Below are positions 36,157 through 44,269 of a stretch of 64,000 nucleotides of DNA, piece by piece (the first letter of the stretch is position 1; each line of letters starts with the position of its first letter). A program made the translations under genes and the position numbers. This DNA comes from Pseudalgibacter alginicilyticus. Lineage in GTDB: Bacteria; Bacteroidota; Bacteroidia; Flavobacteriales; Flavobacteriaceae. The stretch spans positions 2,356,001-2,420,000 of the forward strand of contig NZ_CP012898.1 of assembly GCF_001310225.1 (NCBI RefSeq), given 5' to 3'. Under the pieces are notes generated by a model. That model made no database searches. It saw only the letters and a program-made list of their open reading frames with translations, and was not told the DNA's origin.

Positions 36157-37581
36157 TTACCATTGATAGTCGTTTCCTTCATTGCTCAAGCGCCATGAAT
36201 CCTTAATTTTTTCTAATTCCGCAGACATCTTTTTTAATAACTCTGGTTTTTCTTCTGCTAAATCATTGCTTTCTCCTGGGTCCTGTTTCAAATTAAAAAG
36301 CATCATTTTTTCCCCTTTGTTTGGAATACAAATTTTATAGTCGCCACTTACATAAGCATAAATATCAGTACCACCATGCAAGCGTTTATAACCAGCAGCT
36401 ATAGGAACTGTTCTTTTTTCTGTATTACCATCTAATATTACGGACTTAAAACTAACCCCATCTAATAGTATTTTTTTACTTACTGGTATATCAAGAATAT
36501 CTAAAATAGTCGGCAAATAATCTACCGTAGACGACTGAAAATCAGACACTAAACCAGATATAGTATGATTAGGCCACAAGGCTATTGATGGCACACGTAA
36601 ACCGCCTTCATACATTAAATGTTTATGCCCTCTAAATGGCCCTGCAGAAGCAATTCCTTTTTTAGTTATTGGGCCAGATGGGCCATTATCACTGGTAAAG
36701 AAAATAATGGTATTATCATCAATATTTTTTTCTTTTAAGAAACTACGCAAACGACCTATTTGATCATCCATAGCAGTAATACAACCATACAAATGTTTTT
36801 GCCCTTCAGGAAGATTAGGATATTTAGCCAAATATTCTGGACCAGCAACAACAGGTTCATGCGGAGTATGAAACCAAATAGTAGCTAAAAAAGGTTTGTT
36901 TTCTGAAATAGATTTCTCCATAAAAGGAATGGCTCTATCCATAATAATACGACTATCATCACCATCTAAATTATCAGTAACTGGCTTGCCATTTTGCACG
37001 TAAACAGAGCCTCCCCAAGAGCCATCTTCCATAGCTCCCCAACTTGTCCAACCTTTTGGTGTTTTTGTAGGATTCCAAGTAGGAACAGCACTTTTAGTTG
37101 CAAATGTTTCATCGTATCCATGATGCCATGGTGGCGAATAATTACCTCTAGATTCTACTTGGTCTGGTTCAACCCAACCTAAATGCCATTTTCCAAAAAA
37201 ACCCGTTTGATATCCTACTTTTTTTAATAACTCTGGTATGGTTGTTTCTGCAGGTCGCATACCACCAGTATGTGCCGCAAAAATCCCTTGTCTAAAAGGG
37301 CTTCTACCTGTTAAAACACTAGCTCGGGTAGGTGAGCATAATGGAGCTGCTGCATAAAAATTTGTAAGTGTTACACCTTCTTTAGACATATTATCCAAAT
37401 GTGGTGTCATCACGTTTTCGTTTCCATTAAACCCCACATCACCATAACCAAGGTCGTCTGCCATGATTAGTATGATATTTGGTTGTTTTTTTAGTATTTC
37501 CTTTTTTTGAGCAAAAGCACCGAGCATTGTTAAGTTTAACCCGATTGCAAGCACTAACCTATAGAAACATATTCTTTTCAT
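36157..37581 (-). CDS. S1-family sulfatase (arylsulfatase-like, CSPTR type)
   Basis: A 474-residue secreted sulfatase (signal about 1-24, ending GAFA). Metal ligands D42-D43 lie in LIMADDLGYGDVGFNG. The active site is C82-S-P-T-R86 in APLCSPTRASVLTGRSPFRQ, followed by GFFGKWHLGW, which is typical of the arylsulfatase A/N-acetylgalactosamine-sulfatase branch rather than the VDDLND branch next door. FFTSDNGPSGPI is the second metal-binding motif. It is the first gene of the 11-37.6 kb enzyme block, just downstream of the strong terminator at 37658-37701, so it should have its own promoter. No clear TAnnTTTG box is visible in the 75-bp gap. Confidence 0.93.
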   Translation of the reverse strand: MKRICFYRLVLAIGLNLTMLGAFAQKKEILKKQPNIILIMADDLGYGDVGFNGNENVMTPHLDNMSKEGVTLTNFYAAAPLCSPTRASVLTGRSPFRQGIFAAHTGGMRPAETTIPELLKKVGYQTGFFGKWHLGWVEPDQVESRGNYSPPWHHGYDETFATKSAVPTWNPTKTPKGWTSWGAMEDGSWGGSVYVQNGKPVTDNLDGDDSRIIMDRAIPFMEKSISENKPFLATIWFHTPHEPVVAGPEYLAKYPNLPEGQKHLYGCITAMDDQIGRLRSFLKEKNIDDNTIIFFTSDNGPSGPITKKGIASAGPFRGHKHLMYEGGLRVPSIALWPNHTISGLVSDFQSSTVDYLPTILDILDIPVSKKILLDGVSFKSVILDGNTEKRTVPIAAGYKRLHGGTDIYAYVSGDYKICIPNKGEKMMLFNLKQDPGESNDLAEEKPELLKKMSAELEKIKDSWRLSNEGNDYQW

Positions 37582-37657
37582 ATCTAACTTTTTTTAGCCC
37601 AATAAATTATCAATACTTAAAAGGCTTTCATCTTATTTTGGATTTTTTAATGGCATA

Positions 37658-37701
37658 AAAAAACTACCTCCTTATAATATATAGAAAGGAGGTAGTTTTT
37701 T
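37658..37701 (-). terminator. Strong intrinsic terminator after susD-2 (bidirectional shape)
   Basis: A perfect 16-pair stem (arms 37658-37673 and 37686-37701) with core CTACCTCCTT / AAGGAGGTAG, A run on one side, T run on the other and a 12-nt AT loop. It starts only 4 nt after the susD-2 stop codon. The symmetric A and T flanks let it stop transcripts from either strand. It isolates the susC-2/susD-2 transcript from the enzyme genes downstream. Confidence 0.92.
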
Positions 37702-37705
37702 AAAA

Positions 37706-39346
37706 TTAGTTATTTTCATAACCTGTATTTTGCTCCATAACCGCTCCTGTATTAGCATCTATAATACCTTGAGGAATAGGGAAATATTCATTATACTCAA
37801 AAACTTTAGTATCATCTAAACGTGGGTTATACAATACCGTTCTATCATAAAATGTACCTGTACGAACTAATGCATGCTTTCTATATTCTTCAGTAACCAA
37901 CTCTCTAGAACGTTCATCAAGGATAAAGTCTATAGTTACATCAGAGGCATCTATTTCTGAAGCATTAGAACGTCTTCTTAATTCATTTAAATAGTCTGCT
38001 GCTAAACCAGGTTTACTATTTTTCATCATGGCTTCAGCTGCAATTAAGTATGTTTCAGCCAATCTCATATACATTTGATCATTATATTGACCTGATAATG
38101 AGGCATTATCTAAAACAAAAGGGTCGTTATATGCCCATTTTGTTACATAAGGCCAAAGATAGTTGTCTTCTAAATCTTCTGGATCGTCATAATCCATGTT
38201 CGTTTCCCCAATAACCTCAAATTCTGTTGCGGCATCATTTGTTGGATAAATAAAATACTTTTTAACAGCGTATTCAGAGTATCTATCATCAGTTTCTTCG
38301 TACCAACGAAAAGCTGAATCTGTTACTGAGGTTCTTCCAGAACCTTTTCCTCCGTTATAAGTATATAGAATATCCAAATTCTTCTTCTTAAGTTGTGAGT
38401 CTAGTGAATAATAACTAATCCAAATATTTTTAATAGTTACATAAGAGCTACCAACCACATCTGCGTAGGCATTATTCATAACCCATAATACTTCTTGATT
38501 TCCATCACTAGGCTTTGGATTTTTAAATAGATCCGTAAACACTGTTCCTGGTTCTGAAGCTTCAACTCCAAATCTTGAAGTCATTAAATTATACTCAGGG
38601 CTATTTATAACTTTTAGTGCTTCTGTTTCTGCTTTCCCATTTTCACCCATGTCTAAATAAAGTTCTGCCAACATAGTTCCTGCAACTGCCGCATTAACTT
38701 CACCTGTTCCTTCTTTCATTTCCAAATTTTGGGTAGCGAATAACAAATCTATTTCCATCTGTGCATTAATCTCTTCAATAGAGTTTCGTTCCCAATCATT
38801 ACGATAAGTAGTCCCATCAATTTCTTCAAGACTTAAAGGAACTGCCCCCCAACCATAACGTAAGTGTCTGTAAGCCCATGCTCGCAAAACTCTTGCTTGT
38901 GCGATTATTTTGTTTTGATTTTTAAGATCCTCAGCGTCATTTCCTCCTAACCAATCAACAGATGTGTTTTCTGCTCGATTGATAATTAGATTTGAAGAAT
39001 TAATGATTCGATACAACCAATTAAAATTCTCTCTCACTAATACGTTTTCAGAGTGCAAATCATTATAATCATTAAATGGATCTGACTGTGCCGCACCGTT
39101 ATTTACGAAGGTATTATCTGTACCCATTTGCCATAAAGAGGCTCTAACCACATTACTCTGTGTTTCTCTATCTTCTCTTACCAATGCATAGATGGCATTT
39201 AAACCATTAACAAAACCATCATAGTTAAGAAAAAGGTTTTCGGCAAAAATATCATCTTTAGGTTCTTCAAGTAAAAAAGTATCTTCGTTACAAGAACTCA
39301 TAAAAATGGCACCAACAATTGTGAATAATATCAGTATTTTTTTCAT
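37706..39346 (-). CDS. susD: SusD-family surface lipoprotein (pair 2)
   Basis: About 546 residues from ATG 39346 (MKKILILFTIVGAIFMSSC, lipobox Cys19); the ATG at 39388 adds 14 residues before the signal. SusD landmarks: DTFLLEEPKDDIFAENLFL, NFNWLYRIINSSNLIINRAE, ARVLRAWAYRHLRYGWGAVP, YMRLAETYLIAAEAMMKN and ILDERSRELVTEEYRKHALV. It is the glycan-binding lid of SusC-2, whose gene lies 116 bp upstream. Unlike pairs 1 and 3 it has no following lipoprotein gene; a terminator begins at once. It probably takes its promoter from the operator region at 42510-42615. Confidence 0.96.
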   Translation of the reverse strand: MKKILILFTIVGAIFMSSCNEDTFLLEEPKDDIFAENLFLNYDGFVNGLNAIYALVREDRETQSNVVRASLWQMGTDNTFVNNGAAQSDPFNDYNDLHSENVLVRENFNWLYRIINSSNLIINRAENTSVDWLGGNDAEDLKNQNKIIAQARVLRAWAYRHLRYGWGAVPLSLEEIDGTTYRNDWERNSIEEINAQMEIDLLFATQNLEMKEGTGEVNAAVAGTMLAELYLDMGENGKAETEALKVINSPEYNLMTSRFGVEASEPGTVFTDLFKNPKPSDGNQEVLWVMNNAYADVVGSSYVTIKNIWISYYSLDSQLKKKNLDILYTYNGGKGSGRTSVTDSAFRWYEETDDRYSEYAVKKYFIYPTNDAATEFEVIGETNMDYDDPEDLEDNYLWPYVTKWAYNDPFVLDNASLSGQYNDQMYMRLAETYLIAAEAMMKNSKPGLAADYLNELRRRSNASEIDASDVTIDFILDERSRELVTEEYRKHALVRTGTFYDRTVLYNPRLDDTKVFEYNEYFPIPQGIIDANTGAVMEQNTGYENN

Positions 39347-39462
39347 GTGTTTATATTTTATTGTTTTTTTAATTGTCACAGGTAGCATCCATAATAATCA
39401 TTTCCTCTCATGTACAGAAATTATAGCTACAGATGTTTCATGCTGTTATTTTTATATTTTAA

Positions 39463-42402
39463 TTATAAGCTAATTTTTAAACCCAATAAAAACGAAGTAG
39501 TTTGAGGCACTGCCGTTTGTCTACCCGAAGTATCTGAAAATTCAGGATCTAAACCAATCCAATCTGTTTGCGTGTATAAGTTTTTAATATTGGTAAAAAG
39601 CTCAAGATTATCAATTTTAAATTTCTTTAAAGTTTCTGATGGAAAACGATAATTGAGTGTAACATCTTGTAATCTTATAAAATCTGTGTTTCGATAGAAT
39701 TTCATACTACGTGGGTTTACACTCGCCGTTCTATCATTTCTTGGATAGGTATTACTTTGATTTTCTGGCGTCCAGAACGTTACATCATATCTGTTTTCTC
39801 TAAGATCATTATCTTGAGTATATAGTAACTCATTGGATTGTGTCATACCTGAAACCATATTTAAAAAGAAACTAAATGTCCAATTTTTATATTCAAAAGT
39901 ATTGGTTAATCCTGCAACAAAATCTGGAATTTTGCGTCCGATGATTTGTTTGTCATTCGTTGTAATTGAACCATCTCCATCAGCATCTAAATAACGAATA
40001 TCTCCTGCTTCTACATTACCTTGTGGTGTACCCGCAGTATCTTCTTGGTATATCCCATCAAATACATAATCAAAATTTACACTGATAGGCTCACCTATAA
40101 ACCACTTATTATCAACATCATCAATATAATTACCTTCATCATCAGTTAATCCTACATTCACGATTTCAGTATCATAATGTGCAATATTAAAATCGGTTTT
40201 CCATTGAAAATTGTCATTTCTAACATTTACACTCGTTATTTGAAACTCGATACCTTTGTTTGCTGTTTCTCCAATATTTTGAGTAATAGAGCCTGTACCA
40301 TTAACATTAGAAATTGATTTGCTTAAAAGTAAGTCGGTAGTTTTTGATGAATACACATCTATTAACCCTCTAACTCTGTTTTTAAACAACCCAAAATCTA
40401 ACCCTGCATTAAACGACACTGTTGTTTCCCAACCTAATGAAGGATCTCCTAACCTACTTGGGTAAAACCCAAACAATGTGGCATCATCATCATCTACATA
40501 ATTTACAGATGATAATGTAGGCAATGTGGAATACGCGCCAACTGCTTCATTTCCACTCTTTCCATAAGATAATCTTAGTTTTAAATTATTGATTTTATTT
40601 GAATTTTCCAAAAATTTCTCATTTGAAATGTTCCAACCAAATGCTGCTGAAGGAAACACACCAAATTTGCTATCGGAACCAAAAGCCGAATACCCATCCC
40701 TACGTGTTGTTAATGTTAACAAATATCTTGAATCAAACACATAATTAGCTCTAATCATTTGAGAAAGGTGTGTTTGTTTATTATAAGTAGCCGTAGGTTC
40801 TATAAGACTGGCCTTACTAGCTTGATAATAGGTCATAACATCATTAGGAAATCCTTCAGCACTTACATCATGGTTTTCAAACCATTCACTTTGTGCACTA
40901 TACAACCCTGTTAAAAAGATGGAATGCTTGCCAAAGGTGTTTTTATAACTAACAATATTTTCAACAAGCCAATCTTCGTCATATTCATTTGCTAAATCTA
41001 ACGATCCACCCACTCTTAAACCATCTCTTGTATTTCTACCTCTATAGGTTTGTGCCAATCTAGATCTATAATCGTACCCTGTATTTAGTTTATAAGACAA
41101 TCCTTTTACAAAAGGAACATCAATTGTAATGCTATTATTAGAAGTAAATCGTCTTGTTATATCACTATTATCATACAAAAGTCCTGACAATGGATTTTCT
41201 ACAAAAACACCATCATCCCAAGTTTCTAAAGTTTGTGTACCATCCTCATTAAAAGGTATTCCTAATGGATTCATAGAAAACGCTGTTGAAAAACTAGCAT
41301 TATTACCACTTCTATCATAATACCCATATTGAGTACTCGTACTATAGGTCATCCAAGGCAATAATTTATGATCTAAATTAAGTCTTAAAGTATAACGTTT
41401 AAAATCATCTCCAACTGATACACCTTCGGAATTTAAATAAGAAAGCGACACATAATATTTTGTTCTTTCAGAACCTCCTGAAAACGACAAATCATGTTGT
41501 AGAGTTTGTCCAGTTCTTGTAGCAAGATCTACCCAGTTGGTGTTTCTTCCTTCTTCATAACCTTGATCTTCAATAAGTGTTGTAGCTAAACCTCTATCTA
41601 TTTTAGCTTCATAAAATGTTTTGCCATCCATTAAGCTGGGTATGTTAACTGGTTCGTTGAAAGTTGTAGATACCGAATAATTAACTCTCATTTGTCCTTC
41701 TTTCCCTTTTTTAGAAGTAATAAGTATAACACCATTGGCTCCTCTCGATCCATAAATGGCAGATGCTGATGCATCTTTTAAAACTTCAAGAGACCCTACA
41801 TCTTTTGGATTTATTTCTGATAAATTTCCTGCATAAGGTACACCATCCAAAATAATCAATGGCCCATTTGAAGCGGAGATTGAATTTTGTCCACGAATTA
41901 ACATGGAATTTGTAGACCCCTCAGCGTTTGATGCATTTACAGTAATGTTCATACCTGCCATAGTCCCTTGTAGCATTTGCTCTAAACTAGTTCGTGGTCT
42001 CGCTTCCAAAGTTTCTGTACTTACAGAGACTACAGATCCAGTAACATCACTTTTCTTTTGTGTACCATAACCAACCACTACCACTTCATCCAATCCAATT
42101 TGTGATGATTTTAGTGATACATTTATGTTAGTTTGAGTTCCTACCAAAACCTCTTGAGTTTCCATTCCTATATAACTAAATACCAATGTAGCACCTGGTT
42201 TTACTTGTAGTGAAAAATTTCCGTCAAAATCGGACATTGTTCCAGTTGTTGTTCCTTTAACCAATATGGATACTCCTGGCAGTGGCATATTAGTTTCATC
42301 TGTAACATTTCCTGATATGTTTTTATTTTGAGCAAAACCACTGAAGGCCATCAAAATTAAAAACAAGCTGGTTAGCTTAAAAAATAATTGTTTTCTTTTC
42401 AT
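39463..42402 (-). CDS. susC: SusC-family TonB-dependent transporter (pair 2)
   Basis: A 979-residue outer-membrane transporter: signal peptide (about 1-24), carboxypeptidase-D-like domain (NISGNVTDETNMPLPGVSIL, GTMSDFDGNFSLQVKPG), TonB-box region GLDEVVVVGYGTQKK, plug with LEVLKDASASAIYGSRGANG, then a barrel ending PQTTSFLLGLKISL. There is no STN domain, so it should not signal to an anti-sigma factor. This agrees with the candidate HTCS operator 139-213 bp upstream of the start and a TATTTTTG box at 42510-42517. It forms a two-gene operon with susD-2. Substrate unknown, but co-regulation with pair 3 suggests both serve the same or related glycans. Confidence 0.97.
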   Translation of the reverse strand: MKRKQLFFKLTSLFLILMAFSGFAQNKNISGNVTDETNMPLPGVSILVKGTTTGTMSDFDGNFSLQVKPGATLVFSYIGMETQEVLVGTQTNINVSLKSSQIGLDEVVVVGYGTQKKSDVTGSVVSVSTETLEARPRTSLEQMLQGTMAGMNITVNASNAEGSTNSMLIRGQNSISASNGPLIILDGVPYAGNLSEINPKDVGSLEVLKDASASAIYGSRGANGVILITSKKGKEGQMRVNYSVSTTFNEPVNIPSLMDGKTFYEAKIDRGLATTLIEDQGYEEGRNTNWVDLATRTGQTLQHDLSFSGGSERTKYYVSLSYLNSEGVSVGDDFKRYTLRLNLDHKLLPWMTYSTSTQYGYYDRSGNNASFSTAFSMNPLGIPFNEDGTQTLETWDDGVFVENPLSGLLYDNSDITRRFTSNNSITIDVPFVKGLSYKLNTGYDYRSRLAQTYRGRNTRDGLRVGGSLDLANEYDEDWLVENIVSYKNTFGKHSIFLTGLYSAQSEWFENHDVSAEGFPNDVMTYYQASKASLIEPTATYNKQTHLSQMIRANYVFDSRYLLTLTTRRDGYSAFGSDSKFGVFPSAAFGWNISNEKFLENSNKINNLKLRLSYGKSGNEAVGAYSTLPTLSSVNYVDDDDATLFGFYPSRLGDPSLGWETTVSFNAGLDFGLFKNRVRGLIDVYSSKTTDLLLSKSISNVNGTGSITQNIGETANKGIEFQITSVNVRNDNFQWKTDFNIAHYDTEIVNVGLTDDEGNYIDDVDNKWFIGEPISVNFDYVFDGIYQEDTAGTPQGNVEAGDIRYLDADGDGSITTNDKQIIGRKIPDFVAGLTNTFEYKNWTFSFFLNMVSGMTQSNELLYTQDNDLRENRYDVTFWTPENQSNTYPRNDRTASVNPRSMKFYRNTDFIRLQDVTLNYRFPSETLKKFKIDNLELFTNIKNLYTQTDWIGLDPEFSDTSGRQTAVPQTTSFLLGLKISL

Positions 42403-42509
42403 GAAATTTGAATTTAGTTGTTATTTCAAATGGTTATTTTTTAGAGGCATTTATCATCACTAATTATTCTCTCTTCAAATAAACATTTTCAGTTATTATG
42501 GTATTTAAA

Positions 42510-42615
42510 CAAAAATATTCAATTCAACACAACTTTATTGACACCATTGTTCCCATTTATAGTTCCTGATGTGACATTTTAGCACGCATGTTTCAAAAAA
42601 CAACATTTGTGCTAA
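42510..42615 (-). promoter_or_regulatory. Candidate HTCS operator and promoter, site A (susC-2)
   Basis: On the minus strand, 42615-42579 reads TTAGCAC, 2 nt, ATGTT, 9 nt, AACAT, 2 nt, GTGCTAA, a perfect dyad. A TATTTTTG box (TAnnTTTG consensus) lies at 42517-42510. The distance from the ATGTTTCA start (plus 42588) to the box is 71 nt, identical at the sites near 44.1 and 55.6 kb. The 75-bp block 42541-42615 matches 55546-55620 at 68 of 75 positions with no gap. No TTG element is found at -33, as expected for an activated promoter. Binding by the HTCS at 55688-59779 is inferred. Confidence 0.75.
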
Positions 42616-42980
42616 CTTTATTAATTTTTCAATTTTATCCAACCTACTATAATTAGCGTAACAAAGAATAAATGGGCTTGTATTGAATAAATAATTTTAT
42701 GAGATCTATCTTATCACGAGTTAGATAAAACTAAATTAGAAAGCAATTAAATTTTAAATACGAGATACTTCAATACTAAATATTTTCATAATTAAACACA
42801 TGTAGCAACTCAAACTTAAATATTAATATATTGACTTTAATAAAAACAGACATTAAGATTATTTATACAACCCAAAAACAGTCCTGTTTAAAATTATCCA
42901 TTTTACTTATGATTAATATAATTATACCTTAAAAATTCTCTAACCACTACAAATGCAACAATGATTTTATTAAATAATAA

Positions 42981-43015
42981 AAAGCGACCCCTTTTCCTTG
43001 AAAAAAGATCGCTTT
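42981..43015 (-). terminator. Intrinsic terminator of the DNRLRE gene
   Basis: Arms AAAGCGA (42981-42987) and TCGCTTT (43009-43015) form a hairpin with extra TTTT/AAAA pairing inside. On the minus strand the stem runs straight into TTTTTATTATTT. It lies 58 bp downstream of the stop of the gene at 43073-43951. Confidence 0.82.
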
Positions 43016-43072
43016 ATTTGTGTTAGTTGGTAAAAAAATAGTGATACAATTCTACCCTAAGAGTATAGGTTC

Positions 43073-43951
43073 TTATTTTTTAATCATTTTTTCAACACTT
43101 AAGGCCCCTAATACATTTTTAACATGTACAAAGTAAACACCTGTTTGAAAAGCAGACGTATCAACTGTTAAACTATTTGAGTTTACATTTTCGCTATTAA
43201 AAATCATACTTCCATTTATAGAAAATACTTTTACATTGCTTATTTCAGTATCAGGAGTTTGTATAACAAAAGACTCTTGAGCTGGGTTTGGATACAAGCT
43301 AACTACATTGTTTTGCACATCAAAATTTGAAGTACTAAGAGTAAGGTCATTATTTATAATTAATCGAGGTGCATAAACCCCAGCTTTACTAGAAAAGGTA
43401 ACTGTGTTATTAACAACGTCAAGATCTTCTAAAGCAAAAGAAATAATTTGATCTCCATCAAGTTCTGTTTTAACATATTCCGTAACATCCCAATCCTTTT
43501 CTGTACCTATATCTGAACCAGTAATACCTACAACACTACTTATTGCACCTCCACTTGCTGGAGCAGTTTCCCAAGTAACATCGTGTTCATCCCAAGCAGT
43601 ATCATCTGTTAATTCAGATACAGTTACTGTAACAGGATCAGCTTTGTTTTTTTGCACATCAGCTACATGGACTCGAAGTTTTGCATCAGTCACATCATCA
43701 CCAGATAAACCAGATTCTGTTAGATTAAATTTAATCAAGGTTTTTCTAATCAAATCTGTTCTACCTGTACTACCTACTTTTACCAAAAGCTCTGGGTTTT
43801 CGTTACCTCCGTCTTGATTATAATTGATTGTATGTTCTTTATCATTTTCATCCGATCCTTGCACATAAACGTCGTCACTCGCAATAAAAGATTGTGCATT
43901 CATGCTTGCAGTAAATAATATCACTGCTAAAAAAAGTAATGTTTTTTTCAT
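43073..43951 (-). CDS. Orphan DNRLRE/CBM96-like protein with T9SS sorting tail
   Basis: A 292-residue secreted protein with no catalytic domain. Signal peptide 1-19 (ending SMNAQ); a DNRLRE beta-sandwich at about 22-195 (SDDVYVQGSDENDKEHTINY, RKTLIKFNLTESGLSGDDVT, DDTAWDEHDVTWETAPASGG, SFALEDLDV); a type A T9SS sorting domain at about 213-292 (VSLYPNPAQESFVIQTPD to GVYFVHVKN). The tail resembles those of the beta-helix proteins at 31084 and 44270. It should be exported to the cell surface, where it may bind glycan or act as a scaffold. It is a single-gene transcript with its own operator/promoter (44034-44139) and terminator, an unusual investment for a non-enzymatic protein. Confidence 0.88.
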   Translation of the reverse strand: MKKTLLFLAVILFTASMNAQSFIASDDVYVQGSDENDKEHTINYNQDGGNENPELLVKVGSTGRTDLIRKTLIKFNLTESGLSGDDVTDAKLRVHVADVQKNKADPVTVTVSELTDDTAWDEHDVTWETAPASGGAISSVVGITGSDIGTEKDWDVTEYVKTELDGDQIISFALEDLDVVNNTVTFSSKAGVYAPRLIINNDLTLSTSNFDVQNNVVSLYPNPAQESFVIQTPDTEISNVKVFSINGSMIFNSENVNSNSLTVDTSAFQTGVYFVHVKNVLGALSVEKMIKK

Positions 43952-44033
43952 AATGTTTAGTTTTAAATTTATTTATTGGATTTAATTAAGTTATTTTAAT
44001 GTTGGCAAAAAAAATAAGTATCTAATTAGTAAT

Positions 44034-44139
44034 CAAATATATAATAACAACCAGTTTTTTATTAGCACACATATTACCAATACTTTGTGCAAATGTTCCA
44101 TGGTAGTAAATATGTTTCACGAAACAACATTTGTATTAA
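44034..44139 (-). promoter_or_regulatory. Candidate HTCS operator and promoter, site C (DNRLRE gene)
   Basis: On the minus strand, 44139-44103 reads TTAATAC, AA, ATGTT, 9 nt, AACAT, AT, TTACTAC. The inner ATGTT/AACAT pair and the GAAACAT/ATGTTG context are kept and the outer arms have partly decayed (28 of 37 identical to site A). TATATTTG (TAnnTTTG consensus) lies at 44041-44034, again exactly 71 nt from the ATGTTTCA start at plus 44112. The box is about 83 bp upstream of the start codon at 43951. The second conserved block of sites A and B is not clearly present here. The 318-bp gap 43952-44269 holds only this element and the terminator at 44224-44250. Confidence 0.68.
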
Positions 44140-44223
44140 TTTTACGGAATATTGGCTTTCACTTTTTTTATAAATACACTAACTTTTATATAGTTATATT
44201 ATTTAATATTTATAAAACTTAGC

Positions 44224-44250
44224 CAAGCAGTATTTTTATACAACTGCTTG
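44224..44250 (-). terminator. Probable terminator of the beta-helix/T9SS gene
   Basis: Perfect 8-pair stem CAAGCAGT (44224-44231) / ACTGCTTG (44243-44250) with an 11-nt loop, 19 bp after the stop of the gene at 44270-46735. The T tail on the minus strand is short (AAGTTTTAT a few bases on), so termination strength is uncertain. Confidence 0.6.
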
Positions 44251-44269
44251 ACTTTAGTTTTTAGTGTGT

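Larger units (their letters stand above)
42403..43072. other. 670-bp regulatory gap upstream of susC-2
   Basis: No credible gene. The gap contains, from left to right: the 5' leader of susC-2 (42403-42509), its promoter box and operator (42510-42615), about 360 bp of AT-rich sequence in which I see nothing, and the terminator of the gene to the right (42981-43015). Confidence 0.7.
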
